From Terriglobales bacterium (GTDB lineage Bacteria; Acidobacteriota; Terriglobia; Terriglobales; Acidobacteriaceae): 57,276 nt of DNA. Positions 27,501 through 36,213 of this stretch are shown in pieces. The stretch covers positions 1 through 57,276 of the forward strand of contig JAATGG010000046.1 in the NCBI GenBank assembly GCA_015654835.1, written 5' to 3'. Under the pieces are notes generated by a model that worked only from the letters and a program-made list of their open reading frames with translations, was not told where the DNA came from and searched no databases. Made by a program: the position numbers and the translations under genes. Each line of letters starts with the position of its first letter. Position 1 is the first letter of the stretch.

Positions 27501-27983
27501 TTCGGCGCCGAGGTCGACGCGGGCGTCATCCGCTCGCCCCTCGATATATCCGACGTATGGAAGAGCACCTTTTCCGCCAGTTCCAACCAAAAGATCTGGG
27601 CGGCCAAGTTCGTGGCGCGTCATCCGAACCTCATTTCGGTGGAGCTGTCAAACTTCAAGTGCGGTCATGACGCTTTCATCAGCCGCGTGATCGAACAGGT
27701 CATCGAGCAATCCGGCAAGCCGCATTTTTCCTTCCGCGATTTGGACGAAAACCGTCCACTGGCCTCGATCCGCATTCGCATCGAAACCATGCATTACTTT
27801 CTTCGCCACTATCGTGAACGATTACAGGCGTTTACATCCGCTCGGCTCAGTATCGGCCGTACGGAACTGTCGGCAACACGTTGCAGTGCGGTATCAACGC
27901 AACAGAACACCAATTGCTCTCATCGAATGGAAATAGCGCGACCGATGTGTCGGAGTTGTATTGAGAAACAGCGACCGGCATGA
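24528..27983 (+). CDS. Double CoA-activase/DUF2229 fusion (BadF/BcrA/HgdC type), 1151 aa
   Basis: ATP-driven electron activator for 2-hydroxyacyl-CoA dehydratase or double-cubane type enzymes. Two ASKHA ATPase domains: 4-280 (GLDVGSTTVK; cluster cysteines Cys134 in NDKCAGGTG and Cys173 in AGKCGVFAE) and 345-610 (GLDGGSTSTK; Cys474 in NTQCSAGNG and Cys513 in YGCAVFLQSD). A Cys-rich linker follows (CHFCANRCLRTF, about 652-663). Residues about 752-1090 are DUF2229/HgdB-like (MHIGIPRALNLFTYAPLFSAYFESLGVP; GRPYHHDPGLNQGI; FKCGHDA). In many bacteria this is fused to the COG3581 part; here that part is separate at 21167. ATG 24528 follows GAGGAGGAAGG. Soluble, oxygen-sensitive activity expected. Confidence 0.88.
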   Translation: MQQFFAGLDVGSTTVKTVVCSANDRRILFHKYVRHESHQAETVFDSVREIKRELSISDENLCVFMTGSGGHRLAEPLGARFVQEVAAVSSAVETGFPDVRSVIELGGQDAKMIFFQESGDGSRMKKIATMNDKCAGGTGVVIEKIAAKLHISSHDLHTQSYDYVQVYPIAGKCGVFAETDITGLQKQGVPPDQLMASLFQAVVLQNLSVLTRGHTLRPKVFLLGGPNAFFPGLQAAWRKGLLDLWTRKNIAIPSAIPPEELVVIPPMAEYFAAVGAIQFGAAEQDNTVQYKGTYALEEYIRRQDLSARCPEEPGSLRGSLDEFEHFRKTYSLPSPVLPRSCSNSGVFIGLDGGSTSTKAVALSEDGEVIASSYRLSQTDPISDAVAVLRELRDELLQAGLSTQVLGLGTTGYSKGLLAKALSADVALVETVAHAQSSLRVFPDADAIIDVGGQDIKIIVLRDGTVKDFKLNTQCSAGNGYFLQAAAESIGIPVEDFADAAFRAHRMPEFSYGCAVFLQSDIVNFQRQGWKPEEILAGLAAVLPKNIFLYVAGVSNVAALGRRFVLQGGTQRNLAVVKAELDFIRKHYHGDGEPEVFVHPHCCEAGAIGAALEAIDLWKSGHSTVFRGFQALDVLRYAARRDETTRCHFCANRCLRTFVELTSETAAADIPRRIIVATCERGEAEDASTAKTISTVWAGLRQSSPNYVQLAAEQAWQSMSPESTHTAAPRRALLPFLKNGLLERQDQRSRMHIGIPRALNLFTYAPLFSAYFESLGVPSTNLHYSHFTNPGRYQEAAGFSAVDPCFPSKVSTAHVFDLLQQSKQCHLDAIFFPMFDVLATQLDNCSGSSACPSGSATPEAVKANFSRAVDWFREAHVRYLNPILDLADRDLFTYQMFACWKDLLHLDWAEHTRAVGIAFSLWETFEARFRQRASLTLNELEHSGNIGLVMLGRPYHHDPGLNQGILEELNRLGYPIFSQNLLPLGADLLARLFGAEVDAGVIRSPLDISDVWKSTFSASSNQKIWAAKFVARHPNLISVELSNFKCGHDAFISRVIEQVIEQSGKPHFSFRDLDENRPLASIRIRIETMHYFLRHYRERLQAFTSARLSIGRTELSATRCSAVSTQQNTNCSHRMEIARPMCRSCIEKQRPA

Positions 27984-28076
27984 CGACTTCGATTAGGCAC
28001 CGTCAACAGCTCCAAGTACAGGTCTCTGAAAGAGAAAAGGTGAATGAATATGGCATGATCGAAAGATTCTGCAGCA

Positions 28077-30596
28077 GTGCTGAAGAGCGTTCCAGGTGCG
28101 GAAGATCTAGTCGAATTGGCACTGGATATGCGGTGGTCCTGGAGCCATGCTTCCGACAAGTTGTGGGGGCAAATTGATCCGGAGCTGTGGGAGATTACGC
28201 ATAACCCATGGGTCGTTTTCCAGACAGCCTCTCCCGCCAAGCTCAATCAGTTGCTCAGCGAGAAGGGCTTCCGCAAGGAAGTAAATCGCCTTCGGACCAA
28301 TCAAGCAAGAGAAAGCAATCCTGTAGCGGGAAGCGACACTGAAGCTTGGTTTCAGAAGTCCCATCCAGATTCCAAGCTGAAAACTGTAGCGTACTTCAGC
28401 ATGGAATTTGGCTTGAGCGAAGCTTTGCCAATCTACTCAGGTGGGCTCGGCAATGTAGCAGGCGATCAACTAAAATCGGCCAGCGACCTTGGGGTCCCAG
28501 TCGTTGGTGTCGGACTCCTCTATCAGCAGGGGTACTTCCGCCAGGTCATCGGAGCAGACGGTTCGCAGAGGGCAGTCTATCCGTATAACGATCCCTCGCA
28601 GTTGCCGATCCTTCCGCTCCGGGACAGTGCAGGTGAATGGCTCCGTGTTCGGGTCCAACTGCCGGGATACGCGGTGTGGGTGCGTACCTGGGAAGTCAAG
28701 GTAGGGCGGGTCCGCCTTTTGCTTCTGGACAGCAACGATCCGGCCAATCCTCCCGTACATCGCGGCATTACGAGCGAGCTGTACGGCGGTGGAACGGAAA
28801 TGCGCCTTCAACAGGAAATTATTCTTGGCATCATCGGTTACCGCATGCTCCACCTGCTTGGCATCGCACCGGATGTATGCCATCTGAACGAAGGCCACGC
28901 CGGATTCGCTGTTTGGGAACGGGCGCGCGTTTTCATGGAAAAGACAGGGCTTCCCTTCGATGTGGCTCTCCTCGCAACCCGCGCCGGCAACCTCTTCACC
29001 ACACACACACCAGTCGATGCAGGAATCGATCGATTCCCGGCACCCATGATTGAACATTATCTTCGCTGGTATGCCACGCAAATCCTTCACATTGATGTCA
29101 ATGACCTGCTGGCGATGGGAAAACTGAATCCAGCCGATCCAAATGAGCCGTTCAATATGGCTTATCTGGGTATCCGGGGATGCGGAGCGGTAAACGGCGT
29201 CAGCCAGTTGCATGCTCAGGTGAGCCGAAAGATGTTCAGCAACCTGTTCCCGCGGTGGCCGCTCGAAGAGGTCCCCGTATCATGCGTCACCAATGGCGTA
29301 CATGTTCCAAGCTGGGATTCAGGCGAGTCGGATGCCCTTTGGCATAAAGCTTGTGGCTCGGATCGATGGAGACAGGACCTCGATGAAATCGAATCGCAAA
29401 TCCGCACTGCCTCAGATAATGACCTCTGGAAAATGCGCTGTGCCAACCGGAGTCATCTGGTCGACTCGGTGAGAATCAGGAACAAGAGGCAGGAAAGTTC
29501 CATAGGAACCTGGGTGGCCACTGAAGATAAAGAGAAGCATCTTTTCGATCCAAACGTGTTGACGCTGGGCTTTGCCCGCCGTTTCGCAACTTACAAGCGC
29601 CCCAATCTCCTGCTTCACGACCCGGAACGGCTGATCCGGATACTGACAAACGCCAGCCAGCCAGTGCAGTTGGTCGTCGCCGGCAAAGCCCATCCGCAAG
29701 ATCACGACGGCCAGGCCATGATTCAACAATGGGTTCAGTTCTCCCGCCGAAAGGAAGTCAACGGCCGGGTAGTATTCCTGAGCGACTACGATATGAGCCT
29801 GGCGGAAGAGCTCGTGCAAGGTGTCGACGTTTGGATCAATACTCCGCGTCGCCCTTGGGAAGCGTGTGGCACAAGTGGAATGAAGGTTCTCGTGAATGGT
29901 GGACTCAACCTTTCCTCTCTCGATGGCTGGTGGGCGGAAGCCTACGACCCGGCCCTTGGTTGGGCGGTAGGAGATCACCAGGGCAGCGCCGATGAAGCCG
30001 CGCAGGATGCCGCGGAAGCAAACCAACTGTATTCCTTGCTGGAAAACACAGTTATTCCTCTCTACTATCGTCGCGAGAGCAATGGGATACCGGTTTCCTG
30101 GGTGGCCATGATGCGCGAAAGCATGGCTCGGCTCACCGGTCAATACTCGGCGAACCGAAGCGTGCGTGAGTATACGGAGAGCTATTATCTCCCCGCCGCA
30201 GAGGCATACGACAAACGAACAGGCAATAATGGTGATTTCGCCGTTCAACTTCACGCAAAACAAACCGCCTTGCGAACACACTGGCAGGAGATTCATTTTC
30301 GCGAATTCGCCACGAGCAGCGACGAACATGGAACCTCCTTTCGAGCTCACATTTATCTCGGAGCTGTCCGTCCTGAGCATATTAGGGTTGAACTATTCGC
30401 CGACAATCCTGGCAGCGCGCCGTTCATTGCGGAAATGTGCAGGACCAGCGAGCTAGTTGGCATTGCGGGTGGTTTTGTCTTTGAAGCAAGGGTGTCCACA
30501 GGTAGACCGCCGAGCGACTATACTGCCCGCATCGTCCCTGCTCTCGAAACATTGGCGGTACCACTGGAGGAAACTCAAATACGATGGCAGAGATGA
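28077..30596 (+). CDS. glgP: Alpha-glucan (glycogen) phosphorylase, Thermotoga AgpA-type
   Basis: Releases glucose-1-phosphate from glycogen or maltodextrin. Bears the N-terminal DUF3417 (LALDMRWSWSHASDKLW) that marks the short GT35 subfamily. Catalytic region: TKYFSMEFGLSEALPIYSGGLGNVAGDQLK-type motif (as AYFSMEFGLSEALPIY), NEGHAGFAVWERA, FARRFATYKRPNLLL, and PRRPWEACGTSGMKVLVNGGL with the PLP lysine. 839 residues, full length. An ATG at 28044 with AAAGG upstream opens the same frame but meets TGA after four codons (28056), so translation must start at GTG 28077, which lacks a good ribosome binding site. No other glycogen genes adjoin. Confidence 0.92.
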   Translation: MLKSVPGAEDLVELALDMRWSWSHASDKLWGQIDPELWEITHNPWVVFQTASPAKLNQLLSEKGFRKEVNRLRTNQARESNPVAGSDTEAWFQKSHPDSKLKTVAYFSMEFGLSEALPIYSGGLGNVAGDQLKSASDLGVPVVGVGLLYQQGYFRQVIGADGSQRAVYPYNDPSQLPILPLRDSAGEWLRVRVQLPGYAVWVRTWEVKVGRVRLLLLDSNDPANPPVHRGITSELYGGGTEMRLQQEIILGIIGYRMLHLLGIAPDVCHLNEGHAGFAVWERARVFMEKTGLPFDVALLATRAGNLFTTHTPVDAGIDRFPAPMIEHYLRWYATQILHIDVNDLLAMGKLNPADPNEPFNMAYLGIRGCGAVNGVSQLHAQVSRKMFSNLFPRWPLEEVPVSCVTNGVHVPSWDSGESDALWHKACGSDRWRQDLDEIESQIRTASDNDLWKMRCANRSHLVDSVRIRNKRQESSIGTWVATEDKEKHLFDPNVLTLGFARRFATYKRPNLLLHDPERLIRILTNASQPVQLVVAGKAHPQDHDGQAMIQQWVQFSRRKEVNGRVVFLSDYDMSLAEELVQGVDVWINTPRRPWEACGTSGMKVLVNGGLNLSSLDGWWAEAYDPALGWAVGDHQGSADEAAQDAAEANQLYSLLENTVIPLYYRRESNGIPVSWVAMMRESMARLTGQYSANRSVREYTESYYLPAAEAYDKRTGNNGDFAVQLHAKQTALRTHWQEIHFREFATSSDEHGTSFRAHIYLGAVRPEHIRVELFADNPGSAPFIAEMCRTSELVGIAGGFVFEARVSTGRPPSDYTARIVPALETLAVPLEETQIRWQR

Positions 30597-30646
30597 ACTT
30601 GAGTTGATGCGCCGATCGACGACAAAGGGTGGAGGCGACGACTCAG

Positions 30647-30892
30647 ATGAAATGGCCGTGGCGGTTACGGCTGCATATGCGGCTGCTGGTGGCGGGACTG
30701 TCCGTTGCAACCGGGGCGTTGGCGCAATCACCTGCGCCAACGCCCGATCTCAATCGTATTGTGACTCGCATGGAACATGCGGGAATGCGCCCAGCAAAGG
30801 TTATTTCACAATACCGCTCGCGTCGTCATTACACAGTCGAATACCGTGGCTTACGTCGTCAGGCCTTCATTGAAAGCGCAGTATCAGCTTGA
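30647..30892 (+). pseudogene. Truncated outer-membrane lipoprotein-sorting-like protein
   Basis: 81 codons: signal peptide (LRLHMRLLVAGLSVATGALAQ) followed by LNRIVTRMEHAGMRPAKVISQYRSRRHYTVEYRGL. This matches the beginning of acidobacterial lipoprotein-sorting (LolA/MucB-like fold) proteins, which are about 250 residues. It stops 15 residues later, so three quarters of the gene is missing. The 3' end faces the patatin gene. Ribosome binding site GGAGG ten bases upstream of the ATG. Confidence 0.5.
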
Positions 30893-30916
30893 CCATCCGA
30901 AAGCCCGCCTGCAATC

Positions 30917-33259
30917 CTAAAACAGCTTGCCAAGCGTAAAGAATATCTTCCGCCGTCCTGCATCGCCTGCCGATCCAGCGAAAGTGATCACCCCAAAGGG
31001 CGTCGAGGCAACGATACCGCCCACCATGTCTTGTCGCATAAACGTCCTCTGTTCTGGAGACCATATTTCACCCGCTTCATACGCGCTTGCAATATAAAGC
31101 CCTTGGCCGAGCCCGGATGGGAGAGTAGCAACTTTGCGCAGATAGCCTCCCCTAACATACACATCATCTGTTCCACGATACTCGTCCACGGATGATGCAG
31201 ACAGCGCCAGCGGCCCACCAAGCGTAAACCGATATGGTTGAGCGACATTTCTTCTGAAATATGTATCCGCCAATACCCGGAATCCAAACACATTATTCTG
31301 GCCTGCCTGGAGAGATCTCGACACGTTGAGCCTAAATATGGGAGCGCTTTCGTCTTGGACACCATGGAAGAGACGCCCCGCTGAGACATCCAGACGCCCT
31401 CCCCGTGGTGAGACCGCTCCGGTCACTGCGCTATCATACGCAAAATGGATGATTCCACTCCGTGCAGTTCCTGATAGATTCTGAGTTTGATCTGAGCCGG
31501 ACACCAGTTCCCAGCGGGTGGCTTCTGTCTTCCACTGGGCGCTCAACTGTGCGTACCGGTTAAATGTGCAGCCAAAGTCCAGCGTTCCACCCGCCTCTTG
31601 CTGAAAACGCTCGGATATTCGTTTCTGGTCCTGCCACATATAAACAGGCTGTCTTGTGATGGCGATGCCGGGTTGAACGAACAGGCACGGGAGAGGCATT
31701 CGCCGATAATACTCAATGGCGCCGTGCGATAGAAATCCGGCGCGTATATCTGCACGTAACTCCGAACCATACCCTCCGAAATCCTGCTGTACATACCTGA
31801 AGTCGATCGTGCTCCTGGTTATATTTGAGGTCACGGCCATCACGTCACCCCCGACAAGTAGGAATGGCGGTCCATTTCTTGGCTTCGATAGATGGACGAT
31901 TACGCCGTCTGCGGGAACGGTCGGATCAGACCCAACACCTTCAACAGCATTGTCGGCCGTGTGGAATGTCTCGAACCAGGCGGTGTGACTGCCGTTTCCC
32001 TGCACGCGATTCAACGCGCGCTCGATTTGTTGTGGTTTGATCGGCTTGTCCATCAGCCCGGAAAGATTCCGCTCAACATCTGAACGAACAGGCTCTGTGC
32101 CACCTTCGATTCGCGCATTTAAGAGGGCCTCCGGTGCTGCGGCAATTCGCTCCCTCCGCGCCTCAAGATGCTTCTTCCAATCAATCTCCGATAGTCTGTA
32201 TCGAAGCAACCCGTTTCTCACCTGTTCCGCCGAACTGTATCCAATAGCAATGAGTTCAGCTGCTCTCGAATAGTCCGCTGGAGTGAACTTAGCAGTTTCG
32301 GCCGTCACCACAACATCGGCGTTCGCCATTCCAGCGTGCTCTGATTTAGCGATCGCTGCGGAAAATGCGCGGGAGAGCACTCCCAAAATTGAGTTGAGGT
32401 CGGCATCGCTTAGTTTGGCGCCCTCCAGGTGGACAGCGATAACCACATCGGCCCCAAGATCGTTTCTTGCAACACCGGTGGGCAGGTTATCCAGAATGCC
32501 GCCGTCGACTAAATAATGATCGTGGTCTTGAACTGGAGAGAATATACCCGGAATCGAAATCGATGCGCGAATTGCTCTCGACATCGGGCCGTTTTTAAAG
32601 ACAACTGGCTCAAGCGTATTCAGATCGGTCGCAACGCATCTGAAAGGAATTGGCAGCTGGTCGTAGTCGTCCTCACTATCTGCGTAGTTCTTGAATGTCT
32701 CGGTAAGTAGGCCATTCAGAGCTGTATCGGAAAGCAGCGCGTTTCGGGCACTAATACCGCCCTTTAATCCGAGGGTCACGGCCTGCGGAAGATCATGCCT
32801 GTCCTGTCGTCTCCTGTAGCTGAGTTGACTATAGGACGTTTGTAGTGTAAACACTTCAGGGAAATTGGCTTGGAGTACCAACGACTTGATTTGAGCTGGG
32901 GACATGCCGGAGGCATAGAGACCACCGATCAAAGCTCCCATACTGGTTCCTGCAACCCTGTCGACAGGAATATGGTTTTCTTCGAGCCACAACAATACGC
33001 CTATATGGGCCAGACCGAGCGCACCGCCACCTTCCAGTACAAGGCCCACAACGGGTCGCCCTTCGGGCGTGATCTTCGGAAAGCGGTCCGATACGGTTGA
33101 AGCGGTTTCTATGACCGCAGATCCATTCCGACGCTCAATATCCCGCGGGGTCGAGGCTCTTACCTGTGAGTACACAGTGTGAGTTGCAACGAGAGCACAG
33201 ATGGCCATTGCCACATGCTTTGAGTTGCGCCTCCAGAAGGAAGTGAGAAGGGACATCAA
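30917..33259 (-). CDS. Patatin-like phospholipase with C-terminal surface-antigen (BamA/D15) barrel
   Basis: 780-residue outer-membrane protein. Residues 1-35 contain a signal peptide; patatin domain about 70-360 with glycine-rich oxyanion loop (LVLEGGGALGLAHIGVL), nucleophile Ser106 in GTSMG and catalytic Asp252 in VDGGILDNLP, the Ser-Asp dyad of patatins. A POTRA-like stretch (about 390-450) precedes a C-terminal beta-barrel ending in KIFFTLGKLF (terminal aromatic residue, typical for BAM recognition). This layout is that of PlpD/RssA-NTE type proteins (type Vd autotransporters). Monocistronic; only 57 bases from the truncated gene on the other strand. Confidence 0.92.
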   Translation of the reverse strand: MMSLLTSFWRRNSKHVAMAICALVATHTVYSQVRASTPRDIERRNGSAVIETASTVSDRFPKITPEGRPVVGLVLEGGGALGLAHIGVLLWLEENHIPVDRVAGTSMGALIGGLYASGMSPAQIKSLVLQANFPEVFTLQTSYSQLSYRRRQDRHDLPQAVTLGLKGGISARNALLSDTALNGLLTETFKNYADSEDDYDQLPIPFRCVATDLNTLEPVVFKNGPMSRAIRASISIPGIFSPVQDHDHYLVDGGILDNLPTGVARNDLGADVVIAVHLEGAKLSDADLNSILGVLSRAFSAAIAKSEHAGMANADVVVTAETAKFTPADYSRAAELIAIGYSSAEQVRNGLLRYRLSEIDWKKHLEARRERIAAAPEALLNARIEGGTEPVRSDVERNLSGLMDKPIKPQQIERALNRVQGNGSHTAWFETFHTADNAVEGVGSDPTVPADGVIVHLSKPRNGPPFLLVGGDVMAVTSNITRSTIDFRYVQQDFGGYGSELRADIRAGFLSHGAIEYYRRMPLPCLFVQPGIAITRQPVYMWQDQKRISERFQQEAGGTLDFGCTFNRYAQLSAQWKTEATRWELVSGSDQTQNLSGTARSGIIHFAYDSAVTGAVSPRGGRLDVSAGRLFHGVQDESAPIFRLNVSRSLQAGQNNVFGFRVLADTYFRRNVAQPYRFTLGGPLALSASSVDEYRGTDDVYVRGGYLRKVATLPSGLGQGLYIASAYEAGEIWSPEQRTFMRQDMVGGIVASTPFGVITFAGSAGDAGRRKIFFTLGKLF

Positions 33260-33398
33260 ATACCTCGCAATTCACAGAGCGCTACAGCTTTCTGTACAGT
33301 GGACCATCGACCGTTGGAATTGTGTATATGATTTTCATTGATACACGAAGCAGGAATCGCGTGCTTCGTGTTGTCGGTAACCACGACAGGCTGGGTCT

Positions 33399-33848
33399 TC
33401 AGATGAGGAACAATCGCAACGTGTCCAGAGGCTTCTCCGGTTGTTCTTCTGGGACATAATGCCCACAATCGTCGAAAATAGCGACGCGCAAATCATCAGC
33501 TACGCGTTGAATTTCATTTTCCATTAAGTAGCCAAGTCCGCTCGCGCCGCCGATTACTAGTACAGGTAGCATAGCCGATCCATGCGCCAATATCGTGTCC
33601 AACGAATTGACAGTCGGTAGCGTTGAGCGTATCAAGAACAGCCTTCACATGCATGGCGACGGATGCCACACCATAACCACGAGACGGTTCCTCGCCTGCT
33701 CCAAGTCCAGGCAGATCCACCGCAATGACATAGTGCCACCTTCCACAACATGGGCTGTGGAGCCTTGCGCATCTACAATCCGGTGCTGGAAGATCTCTTT
33801 CAGGCCAAATGTGTCAAGCGACATCGTCATCTCTCCATGAGCAGCCAT
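33399..33848 (-). pseudogene. Broken alpha/beta hydrolase gene
   Basis: Three frames on the minus strand carry pieces of one hydrolase: FQHRIVDAQGSTAHVVEGG (start), then DLPGLGAGEEPSRGYGVASVAMHVKAVLDTLN with FVGHDIGAWIGYA (nucleophile elbow G-H-D-I-G, Asp nucleophile as in epoxide hydrolases), then PVLVIGGASGLG and VAIFDDCGHYVPEEQPE (catalytic His). The central cap domain is deleted and at least two frameshifts separate the parts. It lies at the 3' end of the efflux operon. Confidence 0.75.
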
Positions 33849-33869
33849 ATCCTCATTTCCTTCGACTAT

Positions 33870-35036
33870 TCATGCCCTACCCTGCGCATCTGTCTTCATT
33901 TTGTTGCACACCGCCGTGTATCCCCATATCCCGGTCAGGATGCACAGCACAACAAGCATTGTCAGATGCGGATAGAGTGAAGATGCAGGAGCTCCTACCA
34001 GAGCGGATTTTCGGATCAGGCAATTCATGTGGAATAGCGGTGTCAGAAATGCAATTCGCTGGATGGCTACGGGCGCCGCATAATAGGGCCACGTAAACCC
34101 GGACAACGTGAACATGACGACGGACATAAACATGTGAATCTGTGTACAGAGAACAGCCGACTTGCATAGATATGCGTATATGTACGCAATAAAAATCTGG
34201 CTGACGACAAACACTGTAAGGGCAACGAGGAGAACAAAGACGTTCCCGCGATAGGGGGCGCCAAACAGTATAAACGGCAACGCGATGGCACAATAGGCAA
34301 CAGGCAATGCCAACGCTGCCGTCGCGGCAACTTTCGAAGCGAATACCATCGCATTGCTTAAACGTATTCCTGGGAATGCTCGGCTCAGTTGATCTGCGCT
34401 GTCGAGCTCAAGCGCAACACCGCAGCCCATGCGGGTCACCGACTGGATCGCGATGCAGACAAGCCCCATAAGGATAAAGAAGCTGTAGTTCGACGTAGGG
34501 TTGAAGAGCAGGCGTATGGCCGGCTGAAGGGGCATCGCAGAGATGCCTGCCGCCTCAACGGGCATTCCTGAAGTCTCTAACCCAATCCTATCGATACCGA
34601 CTTGGTAAGTAGCTAGCACTGAGCGAACGCCATTCGCTACCGATCCTGCGATCAGGATATTGCTCGCGTCCGACACGACTCCAATGCGTGGCTGCTTTCC
34701 GGCGAGCATATCGCGTTCGAACTGAGGCGGAAAGAAGATACACGCATACGCGATTTCGCGGCGGACCAAAGGCAACAGATCGTCCGTGGAATTTACCCAA
34801 CCGACGATTTTCACGTTCTCGGACGCATTGAGCGCGGTCGTAAGATCGCGTGACAGGTGAGAATGATCCTGGTCCACAATAACGATTGGCACTTGCTTCG
34901 TCCGGCCATTCCAATACACGCCGCCAAACAGAACGGCATAAAAGAATGGCCCGCCAAGCAGCAACACAACGATTCGGCGATCCCCAAGGATTCGCTTCAA
35001 TTCGCGGAGACAGAGACGAAACCACAGGTTAGGCAT
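33870..35036 (-). CDS. ABC-2 type transporter permease (YhhJ/DrrB-like), second copy
   Basis: Inner-membrane permease, 388 residues: one N-terminal helix (VLLLGGPFFYAVLFGGVYWNG), a large periplasmic domain of about 150 residues (VPIVIVDQDHSHLSRDLTTALNASE), then five to six membrane helices. This is the ABC2_membrane_3 layout of YhhJ/YbhS-type exporters. Its start overlaps the end of the first permease by eight bases. No ATP-binding subunit is encoded beside it. Substrate probably a drug or hydrophobic compound, by analogy with YbhFSR/YhiI systems. Confidence 0.88.
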   Translation of the reverse strand: MPNLWFRLCLRELKRILGDRRIVVLLLGGPFFYAVLFGGVYWNGRTKQVPIVIVDQDHSHLSRDLTTALNASENVKIVGWVNSTDDLLPLVRREIAYACIFFPPQFERDMLAGKQPRIGVVSDASNILIAGSVANGVRSVLATYQVGIDRIGLETSGMPVEAAGISAMPLQPAIRLLFNPTSNYSFFILMGLVCIAIQSVTRMGCGVALELDSADQLSRAFPGIRLSNAMVFASKVAATAALALPVAYCAIALPFILFGAPYRGNVFVLLVALTVFVVSQIFIAYIYAYLCKSAVLCTQIHMFMSVVMFTLSGFTWPYYAAPVAIQRIAFLTPLFHMNCLIRKSALVGAPASSLYPHLTMLVVLCILTGIWGYTAVCNKMKTDAQGRA

Positions 35037-36213
35037 CGGTCACCGTTCCTTCGGTGCCGGCTTTCAGGATTTGTCTTGTTCCCCGCCATGCGAGCACGAA
35101 GGCCAGAATGCTCCATGCGGTGAGTCCGGCCAACTGATTTCCGCAATCGGCAAGCGTTCCCCCCATGAGCGTGATCTTCCTCAGCATAAATGCGCCAGAG
35201 TTCATAGGCAGGCCATAAGCCAGTATCCGCATAGCTTTCGGCATTGCAAAAATCGGCCACGTATAGCCGGACGCGAGAAAGTTGGGCAGCGTAAGGATGG
35301 CGCAGATCTCTGTTGCATAAAGAGAATCCCGGATGAGGCACGACAGGCCGAACCCCAGGGTGACTAGCATACCGACAAACCATGCCAGAACCAGCCAGAA
35401 GGACAGATCGTTATCTGCGAGCGGAGCTCCGAAGAACCAATGCGGCAAATGTACGACAGTGACCGATACCAGAAAGGCGATGCAAAAATACGGCAGCAAC
35501 TTTCCGAGCAATGCAGCCCATGCGCTTTTCGTCACCTCGTGGAGATACGGAGCGCGTGAGCCGGAGTATTCCGATTCGCCGGCACGGATGGCAACCAGAA
35601 GCCCCGCTAGTTGCACAGCGACATAGGCGAGGCCTGCCACCATAAAATTCAGGTAGTTTGCATTGAACGCCGGATTGAACCACATGCGGGTTCCGATGTC
35701 GAAGGGCACAGCTCTGGGCAATGCGGAATCCTTTGGAACTCCGTTGACTGCTTCAATCACATGCAGTTCCGCTCCAACAGAGAATGTTGCAAGGATCGCA
35801 CTGGCAGAGCCGGCCTCGGCGCTACCGGCAAGATAGTTCGAATTGTCTATCAGAACCTGCACACGTGCAGACTGCCTGGACATGAGCGTGCGCTCCAGTC
35901 CTTTCGGGAAAACGAAAAAGACGTGAGCGCGGTCGTTGGCTACCCAGGCTGGGAACTCCTCTGCCGACCCGGCATAACCACCAAACGAGTAGGTCTCGCT
36001 CGCTAGTATTCCCCTGGTTAGTTCGCGTGATAGCCGGGAGTGATCCTGGTCTACGATCGCTATAGGAACGTGGAGCACTTTCTTCGGCGAATACATGGTG
36101 CCGAGCGCAATCACAAATAGAATCGGCGCAACGATGACAAGCACGATGTACTTTGGCTCAAGGCGAAGCCATTGCCATTCCCGCTCTGCCACGTTCAAGA
36201 TCGAGCGGATCAA
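35029..36213 (-). CDS. ABC-2 type transporter permease (YhhJ/YbhR-like), first copy
   Basis: 394 residues with the same layout as its neighbour: N-terminal helix (YIVLVIVAPILFVIALG), periplasmic domain opening VPIAIVDQDHSRLSRELTRGIL, then membrane helices. The two share the IVDQDHS-x-LSR signature and clearly arose by duplication; they probably form a heterodimer. Start overlaps the end of the HlyD gene by four bases. Confidence 0.88.
   Translation of the reverse strand: MIRSILNVAEREWQWLRLEPKYIVLVIVAPILFVIALGTMYSPKKVLHVPIAIVDQDHSRLSRELTRGILASETYSFGGYAGSAEEFPAWVANDRAHVFFVFPKGLERTLMSRQSARVQVLIDNSNYLAGSAEAGSASAILATFSVGAELHVIEAVNGVPKDSALPRAVPFDIGTRMWFNPAFNANYLNFMVAGLAYVAVQLAGLLVAIRAGESEYSGSRAPYLHEVTKSAWAALLGKLLPYFCIAFLVSVTVVHLPHWFFGAPLADNDLSFWLVLAWFVGMLVTLGFGLSCLIRDSLYATEICAILTLPNFLASGYTWPIFAMPKAMRILAYGLPMNSGAFMLRKITLMGGTLADCGNQLAGLTAWSILAFVLAWRGTRQILKAGTEGTVTDA

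Noticed and set aside
29412-30380. A 322-codon minus-strand open frame
   Set aside because: Antisense to the glucan phosphorylase, with no family motifs.
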